Source of the DNA: Climacium dendroides
Lineage: Eukaryota > Streptophyta > Bryopsida > Hypnales > Climaciaceae
Direction: 5' to 3'
Length of the DNA: 64,000 nt
Assembly: GCA_950106755.1 (NCBI GenBank)
Contig: OX467092.1
Location: 5,022,001 to 5,086,000 of the forward strand
Each line of letters opens with the position of its first letter. The first letter of the stretch is position 1. Position numbers and translations under genes: made by a program. Shown piece by piece: positions 11,802 through 23,117 of the stretch. The notes below the pieces were generated by a model that saw nothing but the letters and a program-made list of their open reading frames with translations, ran no database searches and was not told the origin of the DNA.

Positions 11802-13853
11802 ATGCCGGGCCCTTGTTTCTCATGGGCGAAGTCCATGTCATTTAAAGCCAAGTCGATCACATTCAAGTCTGACTCCAGTTCGGAAATCTCATACGAGTCG
11901 CGTTCAGGTTCCTTCTCTTCCACCCCCCTCCGTAGTGAACATCCCAAGACCCCTCCTCGACGAAGCCATGGGTGCACCCAAGGTTGTACTCCTTCTATCG
12001 CGAACTTAAAAGAAATGATCCAAGGGAGCAGCACGTTGCTCGGCAGTCACCGATCATCTTCCCTCTCGGGCTCCACTTGTGTAAGCCCCTCGGAGAACGA
12101 CGCCTACATCCATCAGACTAAGAACGGGGATTACATGTACCGCGCGCCAACGGAGAAGGCGAAGAACAAGAACAAGAGTTTCCTCAAACAGTACAGCTTC
12201 AATACCACCAATCCTCCGTCGGAGGTCGTGAAGAAGAGGGAGGTCGGGAAATCAAGAGAGAATTTTTGCTTAGTGAAAGGGTGCTGCGAGTGTAGCATGC
12301 ATTCGTGTGACGGAGGCACGGTGCCAAGACATCACGGGTCTTCGATTCCAAAGTGTGTGTGTTTGAAATGTGGGGAGGCGTTTCTGAAGCCCGAGGCGTT
12401 GGAGCTTCACCAGGTCGTTCGACATGCTGGTATGTCTTGGTATCCGTGTCTTCAAGAAATAAAGTGATTTTCCGTTAGAGGTTAATGGTTGGAAAATGTT
12501 TTCTCAGGAATTGCGGTCGTCGTAGCTTGGCAACCTACCTAATTTATGACGTGAATATGGACTTGCTTCGAATGGCGAGACCGATCAGAGCATTCCGTCA
12601 TGTACTCCTCATGCTTTCGTGACGTGTGTTCCTTATCATAGGTTTAGGTTTCTCTTCCATGCCATTTCTGTTGTCTCTCACTAACTGGATGATCCATCGG
12701 CGTTTAGATTCGACCATCTCTCTGATATACCAGAAGTTTCTTTCATGGAAGTGATTCGTGAATCGTGACTGATTATTTCCTCATACAAGGGTGATAGACC
12801 GTCTCCTGCCATGCTCGTGCATTAGTCTGTCAGATTGTAGCAGGGTTTTCCCAGTTTTGCACAAATTTTGGATTTCATATCTGTAACCGTTAGCTTCGAG
12901 AATTATATCGGGAAGTTTATATTCATGAACTTCGTCTATATGCATTTCTAAGGGGCAATTTCAATTACGTCCCAGGTCTCACTTGTTGCAGTGGAAGTTT
13001 AAGCCTTTTGATCCGGTCCGAAGGGCTGATCTCCGTAATTATGGAAGCTTCGAAGTTTTGATATCGAGGGGAATTGATTTTTTACTTCAACCCGACTTAT
13101 AACTATAAATCCCAATGTTATTTTACGCGCTTGGGATTTTTGTGATATGCCCAATAGGTTCAACGATTCATGTGCTTTTTTACTTCTAATCTGATGAACG
13201 CAAATGGTGCGTGTGTGGCTTCAGTTTCGGAGCTCGAGAGAGGGAACTCCTCGCTGAACGTCATAGAGATCATATTCAAGACAAGTTGGTTACTGAAAGG
13301 GGCACCAGTGGCGAGAATAGAACGAATCCTCAAGATTGACAACTCAAGCAGGAACATTTCAGACTTTCACAGCTATCGAGACATGGTGAAGAGAGCAGCC
13401 AGTGACGAAGGAATGCAGCATGAACGATGTTTGGCGGATGGCAATGAGCTTCTACGATTTTACGGTTCCTCATTTACATGCAGTTTAGGGACCAACGGCT
13501 CCACCAATCTCTGCAGCCTCTCTGCTTGCAATGTCTGCAGTATTATTCGATGGGGATTCGAAGTGCGAAAGGAGAGAGGAATCTATACAACTGCAACTAG
13601 TGGTAAAGCTCATGAGGTCACCTCAACTGAAGAAAAGGAGAATTGGACGGGAAAACATGCTATGCTGGTGTGCAGAGTCATTGCAGGGAGAATTTACAGG
13701 ACTGCTGAGAAAAGCTCGCGATTCAACGACCCTTCGTGTTTACCCTACGGTTATGACTCGATTTCACGCGGCTTGACAGCGAACCTGGAGAATCTCACAG
13801 TGTTTAATCCCAGAGCAGTACTTCCCTGTTTCCTAGTTGTGTATAGACTCTGA
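11802..13853 (+). CDS. C2H2 zinc-finger protein with ADP-ribosyltransferase-like C-terminal domain (two exons)
   Basis: Exons are 11802-12429 and 13225-13853. The intron begins GTATGT at 12430, ends AG at 13224, and is phase 1; the junction restores the family motif RHAVSEL. The product is 418 residues. The ATG at 11802 is preferred because MPGPCFSWAKS resembles the MPTVWF... start of the plant family typified by Arabidopsis AT1G75710. Residues about 65-80 hold the family block GCTPSIANLKEMI. A C2H2 finger uses C187, C190, H203 and H208. After it come IVEIIF.TSW-like and RIERILK motifs, then RCLADGNELLRFYG, CNVCSIIRWGF, TATSGKAHE and NPRAVLPCFLV, the conserved C-terminal half related to the PARP/ADP-ribosyltransferase fold. 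The family's usual LLRFHG is LLRFYG here. Role unknown; probably nuclear. Catalysis should not be assumed. Confidence 0.88.
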
Positions 13854-14400
13854 TGTTCTTATACATCCGTGCCCTTTTTTCTGTGCTGGTTTTGAGTGAT
13901 TTTGCTATCATAGTTCAACTCAGTTTTGGTACGAGGTTCACTTTCAACCTAAAACTGGGTAACCCTAAACCACAGTGTAGGTTGTGATTTGTAAGATATT
14001 ACTGTAGAATTACCACAATTGATTCATTAGGTGAGTGATACATCATTGTGTATACTGTGCCTACCTCAAAAGAGAATACCGAAAATGCTTGCGCAATTCC
14101 ATGGTTTTGAACTGCGTCTTCTGTTACGAATTCTATTCATGTTGTGACAGTCTGTTCGAGCATTCGATCTCTTGCCGAAATCCTGTTTTGAATGTGTGTG
14201 AACCTCTAGCTCCTTAACAACGAAACCAGGAGGCCCAAATTTGGTCATATTTCTGTTAGTAGAAATTCGAGTAGGTAATGTGGTGACTTTGTTTTTTCAA
14301 CTTCTTTGGTTGGACCTACTCATACTGTATTCTTCTTTGATTCTGGTGATACAAATATGGCTCCAACTGCAATAAAATTTTCAAATTGCGAGTTAAATTG
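13854..14400 (+). terminator. 3' UTR region with AATAAA signal
   Basis: Sequence downstream of the TGA stop keeps the mixed composition of the gene. An AATAAA hexamer at 14371-14376 is a plausible polyadenylation signal. The actual cleavage site is unknown. Confidence 0.4.
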
Positions 14401-14774
14401 GTCGTTATAAAATAATGAATCCTTCTTACATCAGCGGTCAGATAAGGTCAGGAGCGCGCTGTGTCCGAGTATCCGGGATCCTCGAGAGGATTTCTAACCG
14501 AGATGTGCTTATTTGGCAATTGAGCAATCGAGTTTAGGAAGAATCAGCCCTACGTATTCGCTAGTGTGCTGGCACTGAATGAAATCCAACTAAAAAGGAC
14601 CCGGAATGTCATTCGGACTGGGCAGTATTTACTCAAAAGGGTGATTCAATGGAAAGCTGCCAGGCTGCAACGTCTTGCAATTCAAATTGGGGACTATAAT
14701 ACATCTTTAATGATAATATAATAATTTTTAAACAAAGGTATGTAAGCTCAATACTTAACCCTTGAGAAAAGCTG

Positions 14775-15252
14775 GATTCCGGAACGTCCAAGTCTTCTCC
14801 AGAATTCACAATGTGGGAAAAATCATTATAAAGTAGTATACTATTTGGAAGAATATTTTCAAATTCATATACAAATGAAACTTGTAGATTTTGAATTTTA
14901 GATTCCAACTATACGGTTAGATTCACCAATGCTATCACCAATATTTTTTTAAGAATTTTGAAATGGAAACTTTAAAATTTCTTCAAAATTTGAAGGAGAT
15001 TCTCATTTGGCATGATGATTGTTTGAAATTCTTGTGTTTTTTTCCATCTATGACTTCATTTTTGCAAATCCAATTTTGAACTAGAGTCAATGCAATTTTA
15101 GCTTGGTCAACCACTTGAAATACTTCCACATATGTAATTTAGAAAACAAAATATGTTCTCTCGTAATACCAAATCCAACCAATAGATAGGACAGAAACAT
15201 GATAAAGTAACTCCACAAATTAGGATGACTTTCATCCAAGTAGCAATTAGAA
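14775..15252 (-). repeat. Dispersed repeat, inverted partner of 30745-31250
   Basis: The reverse complement is colinear with 30745-31250. The most similar part (15087-15250) translates on the minus strand to YLDESHPNLW...VGFGITR...MWKYFKWL, against YLDGNHPNLW...VGFGVTR...MWKYVKWL in the other copy. I do not recognise the peptide. No terminal repeats were found, so the class is open. Confidence 0.65.
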
Positions 15253-15523
15253 AAAAATAGAAATATGAATATGTTCATCAGAATGCTTAAAGGTTAAAGG
15301 AGCATTGCGTATCTCTTAAAGGCTCTAGGCAACTTCAAAGTCACTATTCATAATTTTGTATCAAACTTTCTAATGCAAAAATTACAAGTTCAAATTATGA
15401 TTCAAAACTCAAGACTTAATTCATAAACCCATTAAGGACTAGGTGACCACTTTGTGGTTGAAATCAACACTTTTTGATTCGTAGGTAGAGTTCTGCACTA
15501 AATTTCAAAATAGACAAAGTTTA

Positions 15524-15727
15524 AACCTTACGGTTTGTCAACAATTATCATGTGGTTATCGTTATTTCATGGGTTCGCACATTAATTACAATTTATCGCA
15601 TCATTACGATGCATTACTTCGCATTGTTATGATGCATTTGTAAGTAACGCATTGTAATGATGCAATAAATGTGCGAACCTATAAAACAATGATAACCATA
15701 TGATAATTGTTGACAAACCATAGGGTC
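15524..15727. mobile_element. Foldback MITE, ~200 bp
   Basis: The first ~60 bases (ACGGTTTGTCAACAATTATC, then GGTTATCGTTA and GGTTCGCACATT) are repeated in reverse complement at the right end. TTA lies on both sides, suggesting a TTA or TA target duplication. The centre is a run of short GCATNNTTATGATGCA-type palindromes. No coding capacity. Confidence 0.75.
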
Positions 15728-15759
15728 TTAATTTTGTGATCAAAGGGGACGCTTGTGAA

Positions 15760-17700
15760 GAATTGGAAACCTAATGCATTGGGCCAAGAATTAGAACAAA
15801 CGAAGCTAACATGTGATAATAGGATTGAAAAACTAATATAGAGTGGGTTGTAAATATGACAATTAATGCGGAAAGATGGCTATAAACACAAAAGACAAAG
15901 CACATTGTATGCATTGACAGGGTATTCATCAGAGAAAAAAAAGAGCCCTCTAAGGGGCTATTTCCCTTTGAAGATTTCTCCTCAAGGGAAACTCCCAATT
16001 TCTTTGAAGAACTATGACCATTATTCATCATTGTGTTGGGAGTGAAGGTGAAGCTCCATAGTTGCCCAAGTGCATCTAAGGTAGGGAGTTGGCAGCTCAA
16101 TGGTACACAATCAAGTACTCTACTATGAGCTACAATTGCACATGGAGGTTTTGAGATTACGTTTTTTCTACTACTTACAATGGATACTTGGAGTAGAAGG
16201 TTGGTGGGACTATAGGAAGTTGAGTGCTTGATTGTTGTACTAAGTTGCATGACAGAAGAAGAATTGTTGTAGTCAATATGGGTTCTTCAATAGACATAGA
16301 TCCACTTGGAGACACACCATACTTTTTGGTTTTAGCAATAGGAAGGAGAGGACTAGACCCCACGACCAATAGTCACTTATAGGAGTCTTCAATACAACAA
16401 GTTGAAGGTTTAGGGTCCATCAAATATGCTTGCACTTGCATACGAGAAGATGGTTGACACAATAAAACGATCAAATAGGCACCACAATGGATACACAAGC
16501 ACAAAAAAGCTAGTAAGAATGAATTTCCACTAGAACTTCACATTATCTTGCAATAGGAGGTCTTCTATGACGTGGTAGCAAGGGATGTTGGAGCTTCAAA
16601 TAGTGACAAGGTTCCCTAGGGAAGGATGTACATTCTTCCAAATATTGCAATGTAAGGGCTCCAATTGCCCCTTGATTCACCATAGCCAAATTCCAAAATT
16701 GTAGTTACATGTGTATGGTAGAGTGGTACTAGAGGCAAGAAGAATGTGTAGTTTGCAGTTGACGATGAATTGCTTAATGTGAAGCCGAAGAAGTATATTT
16801 AGAAGTTGAAGGTATACATTGGCAATGAAGGTGTTAGTGGTGTATGTGCAGTGAATGGTAGTGGTGGGAGAATTGAGAGTTCAGAGGACGTGTTGACGCC
16901 ATCTTTACCAAAGCGAAAGCGCAAAATACAAGGTCAAGCTTGCTCTAGACTCTTCTATTGTTGCTACAGTGATGAGCATTGCCCTATACACACATTGTGC
17001 CGCTATTGCTTGTAGTTGGATACTAGGGCAGGGCTGTGTATAAAGTTAGGGTCAGGAATCCATTGACAATGGCAATTTTGGAAGAGACTTAAGTGGGAAA
17101 GAGTATTCTAAACTGCTTCCAATGGATTTGAGGGGATTCAGGCCATCAATTATGAGGGTCCATTTAAATAAATTGTGGCAAGTTCATATCTTCTTTTGTA
17201 ACTTTGTGTGGGATGGAGAGGTACTGCCTTTATTTTGTCCATTTGTTAATCGGATAATCTTACGCGGGTAGTAAGTTGTAGATGGAACTAGGCTATTGCA
17301 AGTCCACTTCAAGGCTTACCTTGGTATATAGGCCCTACTAGGCATTCCCCTATGAGCAACTGGATCTGTGGAGAACATCTCTAAGTGAAGAAAGCATTGG
17401 TTTATTAGTTGTAGTAGAGGGCCCTTAGCAAGTGGAAGTAGATTCTTTTATTTTGGCAAGCTAGGTATTGGTAGACAATGATTCTACACACAATTGGGAT
17501 CCTACATTGTTTGACTTAGGAAGTGAGGACGCTACCATTTCTAATAGCGCAAGTTACTTGAATATACATGAAGACAATCTATAGCTTTGTTGGACAAACT
17601 CATAGTTTATCTTCCTCAAGCTAAAACCTTAAGGGCTTGACTTTGATCTAAAATACTTTGAGACAAATTGGCACTCTTGTACGTGGTTCCGATTGCTATG
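15760..17700. other. Intergenic; possible decayed coding DNA, unassigned
   Basis: Short frames on both strands include a minus-strand frame of about 159 residues (15771-16250) and a plus-strand one at 16806-17015 with a basic KRKRK stretch. Neither matches a family I know. Position upstream of the PiggyBac relic makes a decayed N-terminal part conceivable, but nothing in the sequence shows it. Confidence 0.35.
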
Positions 17701-17710
17701 ACAATCGTTT

Positions 17711-18450
17711 ACCTCCTAAATGCAAAATTGCGTTTTTTGGCAATATTGTGATTTTGGGCAGCTCACTATGAATGGAAGGTGTGTTTTTTTCTTTGAAATT
17801 TTCACAAAACATGTGCCCGAGGAGTAGCTTTAAGGTCCAACAATTTTCATACCTTTTGACTACATAGTTAAAAAGTTATTGCATGATATGTCATTTTCAA
17901 CATTCGCCAGGCAACTTGGGCAGTCCAAAAAACTTCTTTAAAAATCACTTTTTTCAAAAATTTCTTTTTGAATTTGATTTTACAAATTTATATACACATG
18001 GGGAGCTTTGAATCATTCCATTTCAATAAATGAGATGAAAGTTATGAAGATTTTTAGTTTGTGAGTAGGTATGGTTTTCAAGACTCCATACCTCCTCGCA
18101 AATTAAAAATCCTCAAAACTTTCATCTCACTTATTGAAATATAATGATTCAAATCTTCCCATGTGTATATAAATTTTCACAATCAATTTCAAAAAGAAAA
18201 TTTTAAAAAAAGTGATTTTTAAAGAAGTTTTTTGGGCTGCCCGAGTTGCTTGGTGAACATTGAAAATGACATATCATGCAATAACTTTCTAACCATGTAG
18301 TCAAAAGGTATGAAAATTGTTGAATCTTAAAGCTACTCCTCGGGCACATGTTTTGTGAAAATTTCAAAGAAAAAAATAAAAACTCCATTCGTAATGGGTT
18401 GCCCAAAATTGCTATAATGTCCAAAAACGCAGTTTGGGCATTTAGGGGTT
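17711..18450. repeat. 740-bp near-perfect inverted repeat (long hairpin)
   Basis: Two arms of about 360 bp face each other around a short loop near 18079, between GTAGGTATGG and CCATACCTCC. Matched blocks run the whole length, e.g. GAGGAGTAGCTTTAAG against CTTAAAGCTACTCCTC and TTGCATGATATGTCATTTTC against its complement. The outer ends CTCCTAAATGC and GCATTTAGGGGTTA resemble those of the elements at 53354-53994 and 22888-23117, so it is probably a foldback transposon of that family. A transcript would form a long double-stranded RNA. Confidence 0.85.
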
Positions 18451-18599
18451 AAGGGCAAAACCCTACACTATAAAAAACCCGGATTCTCCTATGTCTAAGG
18501 TGACAGATTTTAGGTGATATTCAATAAAACATCCTATGTTTTAATGTCAATAATAATGTTCAATATAACATCTTGATGGCAATAGGGGGATGGTGCTTT

Positions 18600-19795
18600 A
18601 TTTTTTGAGGATGTAGCTAATACCATGTCTCAATGGTGGTTTGAGTACATCTTGCATTGTTTGCATATGACATTGAGGTAAGACTTCATGACCAACAAAT
18701 GTAGTCCTCACTACAAGTCAATCAACAAATATAGTGGATTCTAAAACATATGGAAGCAAGGTTTCGAAAGTTTTGGAACATGTTTCCATATGTCACTATT
18801 GACAAGTATATGGTGGTGTACAATAGGTGCTTTTGCTCTTTCAAACAATATCTCCCTACCAAGCCAATTATCCATGGCATCAAATTTTGGGTGATGGCAT
18901 GTTCAAATTACTAGTTATATATAAGACAATGTGCAACCTGATTCTATATTAGGTAGAATATAAATTGGCATGCAAGACAAGTGGTTAGTTGCTTTACAAA
19001 GGGACTCAAAAGGCTATGGTACATTGTGACATGCAATAACTACTTCACCTTGCCTTATTTCTTTGACAATTTACTAGCTTGTGGTTTCTATGCGGTTGAA
19101 ATTGCATTTAAGTAGCAAAAAGTCTTTTCTATAAGCCTGGACATCACCCATGAGTGGTTTGAGGGACACTTCACATCCAAGTGTACAAAGATTAAACAAT
19201 GGTAGCAATCCACTAGCAAGATACCAAAGGGGGCTACTTTCAAGCCACTTCAATTGATCCCATGGTGCCTAGTGGAGTTATGACCAACTCAATCTCTTAG
19301 CAAAAGATCGTTGAAGTGTTGATGTCTCCAATCTAGATCTTGTATTTGCAAAAGATAGGTGAAACTAATGTTGGTGATCAAAATTAGTCCTACAACAAGC
19401 AAATTGCCATAAAGAAATGGTGGCAATGGGTGTATTTTTTTGGCTGTAATTCTTCTATTATAAATGCCTTCACTATTTACAAGAAGACTATGAAGAGACT
19501 AGGGGAAAAAACCCCAAGCCTCAAGGAGTTCTAGCTACAAGTTGCTTACTCTTTGTTGGAGTAGCCTTATAAGGTTGGAGGTGCAAGTTGGACCACCTAA
19601 GCATCTGCAAGATTCTACCTTGGCCCTATGACAACTTTGTCAGCCACATTCCATGGGAAACCAACTTGGACTAAGCTTGCCATATTTGTAAGTGGCATAC
19701 ATTTTGGATCTACCCACAATGTGAGGAGGTTCACTTGTACACTTCCTAGTGCTTCAATTTTTTCACACCCAAGGCACTCAATTTTAGCTATGACA
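18600..19795 (+). pseudogene. Decayed PiggyBac-type (PGBD, DDE_Tnp_1_7) transposase
   Basis: Plus-strand pieces in changing frames match the domain order of PiggyBac-derived transposases. From 18625: MSQWWFEYILHCLHM. From 18792: VTIDKYMVVYNRC, then FKQYLPTKPIIHGIKFWVM. From 18981: VVSCFTKGLK, then NNYFTLPYFFDNLLACGFYA. From 19388: SYNKQ, KKWWQWVYFF, IINAFTIYKK and SLKEF. From 19678: CHICKWHTFWIYPQC, resembling the C-terminal Cys-rich segment. Each piece occurs in the expected order and spacing. It is dead: several in-frame stops and at least three frame changes, and the Asp of the family's DNYF motif is Asn. PiggyBac would target TTAA; no matching TIR pair was found. Identification is from family knowledge and was not searched. 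Confidence 0.75.
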
Positions 19796-20240
19796 ATAGT
19801 TTTCTATGTTCATGAGCTTAGTCTTTTGTCACACCGTGATTCTATTAGTTCTCTTGCTATGTGAGATTTTTTTTTTACTGAATTTTGCATGTGGGGTTCA
19901 TAATTTATGTTGGGTTTGCACTACACTTTTGTTTGTTGTGATAAATGATTTGGGGGATGAACGTTGAGTTGGAAGTTGTATTTTGGTGGGAGTTGTAGGA
20001 TTGAATTGTGTGAACTATAGGTGACATGCCAAAAGAGTAACAATCCAAGATTTTCAATGGTGTCAATGTGTCTTGTTTTTTCTCCTTGTTTTTGTTTTAT
20101 TTTGGGAGACAATGCATGGAGGATTTGATTTTTTTTGGTGATTGTACATTGTGGTTGGATCAAAGTATGGGATCAATTGGAGATTTTGGAGGATTTCTAA
20201 TTTTCCATTATTAATTTATTATGGCTTGAAGAAATTGCTA

Positions 20241-20456
20241 CAGTAAAAAAAACCTTAGTGCGTCCTCTCTTAGTACATGATATTGCATGATATGCATTGG
20301 TGGAGGTTTGTACATGGGCCCAATTTTGAAAATATTTTCTCAACAATAGTTTAGTTAGAGGCCACATTAGTTAGTAGCCGTTATTACACCTTTGCAAATG
20401 CATAAACCCCTCTTCTCGCATAGTCCCAACACCATGCACTAAGAGAGGTTTTACTG
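20241..20456. mobile_element. Emigrant/Lemi1-like (pogo-type) MITE
   Basis: The ends are CAGTAAAAAAAACCTTAGTG and, reversed, CAGTAAAACCTCTCTTAGTG, each flanked by TA (20239-20240 and 20457-20458). CAGTAAAACCTCT is the known terminal signature of plant pogo-related MITEs such as Emigrant. Length is 216 bp with no coding capacity. Confidence 0.75.
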
Positions 20457-20459
20457 TAT

Positions 20460-22210
20460 ATGTTGATTGTGTTTGTATTATGTGTAGTTGAATCTTGTCC
20501 ATCAAAATTCTCCAATGCAAACCTAGAGGCTCAGCTACAAAATTGTGGTCTCTTAGACACATGATGGCTAGAAGAAATGTATTCCTTAGTATTTTGATGT
20601 GAGAGGTTTATTACATTGGTTGTTGTTTGCTTCATGACTCTTTTGGAGAGAGAGTTTGTGCTTGAAATTTTTTAGTGTTGGTATACAATATATGCTATAG
20701 AGCAATAAAGTATGTGATCAATTGGAGTTTTTAAAATTTTGGTTTTAATATTTTTTTTATGAAGGTTCTATGAAATTGATATGTCAAATCTGTAAGCAAG
20801 AGGTGTTTTGTATTTCAATTGGGGGTCTAAGGTTTTATTACACTAGATTATAATCAACTACCATGTAGATGGGTGCAAGAACTAGCAATCAATGCGTATC
20901 AACAATGCAAGTGTCGATAAGAAATGTGTTTAGTATGTGCAAGTCTATGACAATGGGCATTGTAGTTGGCTACATTGAACTTTGTTTTTCTATCTTTTTA
21001 AATTTAGTGTTTATTGTCTTTTAGAATGTTAAATTGTCATTGAGAACAATTGCTTGGTAGGTTTTTATGAGATAGAATTAGCACCAATTTTGAACCCTTC
21101 ATGCACATGTGCATGTCTATTAGTTGTCGACCTTGGATACAAAATATTCTTGTTGCAACGTCTAACAATGATCAAGTAGGTGCTAGCATTTTTGACGCAA
21201 CAAAGCTATTGCAATTTGAGGTGTGAGGAAGTTCTACCATTTTTAAAATTTTCTTTCCTCATTTGTAGGGACTCTATGGTGGCTTTTGTTGGTTTAGGAA
21301 TTCGGCTTAGGGTAGAACTTCCGTTGTACTTTCATTTTATAAATCGCACCTGTTGTGATGATTCAAGTACTATCCAAGGCTGTAGTAAGAAGGTCCTCTG
21401 CATATGGGACAATGTCCAAACTACACTACAAATTTTTGGTAGAGGTGCCTAGTTTGAGAGGGCATTGAATCACATCCTTGTGGCAAGGATACAGTGAGAT
21501 GTTGGGTGCATTAGAATTGATTTTGTCATCTTCAAGCCATGCCAGATTAATGATGTCAACTTTATTGAGTCTAGTTGTGCAATTTTCATGTCCATTGAAT
21601 TTTGCCACCATTGACTATATCTACAATTCTATTCTTCTAGTGGGCATTGTCCTGCAACCGTTGACATTCAATTGAACTTATGCGCTAGCATTTACATTCT
21701 AGCAATTTTTCTTGGAAAACTCCAACTTGACATTTCATTGAATTTGTGATCTCCTTGCTTACCATCATTCCGCTAAAGGATGAGACACATGGACCTATAA
21801 GAACAAAAAAGAATTTTTCGTAAAGAAATGTACTCCCAAAATGTAGCTAATGAGGATCCCTTCACGTGAGCACATACGGCGAGACATACGGGCACATAAA
21901 TGCATTATAAAATCTTAGAAAGTAACTTATTTTTGCCACAAAATTCACTACATCACCCAAAGCATGCACACCGCACCTGTCAATATGGTTAGATCTCCAA
22001 AATGTATTAATCTTCTCTAGTTATTTTTATTTATCCCTACAACCTGAAAATGCCTTGCCCACCCCTAAAATTGACCACAATCTTTAAAGAGTTAATAGAA
22101 TGATACCTAGAAAGTTCACATTTAGTTGAGTATTGGAGGAATTTTCCTCAAGATTCTTTTGAAAATATATTAGGACTAAAAGAAACAAAACAAAAGTGTA
22201 GCACAAAAGG
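20460..22210. other. Intergenic, no supported gene
   Basis: Only short frames without recognisable motifs. No RNA gene or clear repeat was identified. Confidence 0.5.
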
Positions 22211-22218
22211 CATGGTTG

Positions 22219-22465
22219 CTAGCATGTGAGCCTAAGATCTTGAGCTCATGAGCTTAAGAGCCTAAGCTCCTATATTATAAGTACCTATGTTATAAACACC
22301 TTCGATGGTTATAGGATATTTATATTATAGGTACCTATATTATAAACATCCTTTATGGTTATAGGATGTTTATATTATCCTTTCATAGTTATAGGATACT
22401 TATGTTATAGGCACCTTCAATAGTTGTAAAGTACCTACTTACACCTAGGCTCACATACTAGCATT
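22219..22465. mobile_element. TIR element with internal GGTTATAGGATxTTTAT tandem array
   Basis: The left end GCTAGCATGTGAGCCTAAG is mirrored at the right by CCTAGGCTCACATACTAGC. Between them lie three to four degenerate copies of a unit of about 55 bp containing TATTATAAG/GTACCTAT and GGTTATAGGA. The target duplication is unclear. Confidence 0.6.
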
Positions 22466-22887
22466 GTTGGCACCAAAGGACTCAAACTCCAAGGTAGCCA
22501 ATGGATTACTCACCATTTACTAGTTCAATTCAAATCGGAGTTGAAAAGAATGTTGAAACTTTTTCAAGTTTCAATCATAGACAAGAGGTTAATTTGGTGT
22601 AGGAGTAAAAAGTGAACTTATTTATTGCTATGATAATTCTAATAGTCTAAGTTATTCATTTAGGGGTCCCGAAGTCTTTATTTTTTTAAAATTTAATAAA
22701 ATAAATAAACTCCTTAAATTTCAAACATTACAACTTTTTAAATTTATATTGTCAAAGGTTTGGATATTTTCAACCATTTTTAGAGCAATCTAGTTACAAT
22801 AATTTACAATTTAATTAAATTTTCTTTTTCAATTGTGCTCAAGGATTAACTTTCAACAAAAAGGACCAAACACCCAACAAGCTATAT

Positions 22888-23117
22888 TGCTTAACCCATG
22901 AATGCTTGAGGCACAAAATTTTGATGTCAACAATATTTTGAAGTTAAATAATTATAATCTTCCAATCCATAAGAGATGTTGTTTTGTTTTGTTCCTATAT
23001 GATCTCTAATATGTCTAATTTGAATTTGTACGGTTATAATTCAACTTACTACGATGTTGACTTTTTTTTGTTCAATTTAGAACAAATTCTTAGAAGTTCA
23101 AAAAAGTAGGGATTAAC
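22888..23117 (+). mobile_element. Short copy of the TAACCCCTAAATGCCC element family
   Basis: Starts TTAACCCATGAATGCTTGAGG, with blocks in common with both ends of 53354-53994 (TGTCAACAATA, TTGAAGT.AAATAAT, ATGATCTCTAA.ATGTCTA and TTCAATTTAGA). The middle of the longer element is missing, so this looks like an internal-deletion derivative. Confidence 0.65.

Noticed and set aside
13170..13224. In-frame extension of exon 2 to the left
   Set aside because: The intron acceptor at 13223-13224 joins to exon 1 and restores the family motif RHAVSEL; the extra residues are intronic.
15771..16250. 159-residue minus-strand frame as a gene
   Set aside because: No domain, repeat-like surroundings, no supporting splice or conservation signal.
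18463..18490. CACTATAAAAAACCCGG as a CACTA terminus
   Set aside because: No matching inverted end or 3-bp duplication was found nearby.
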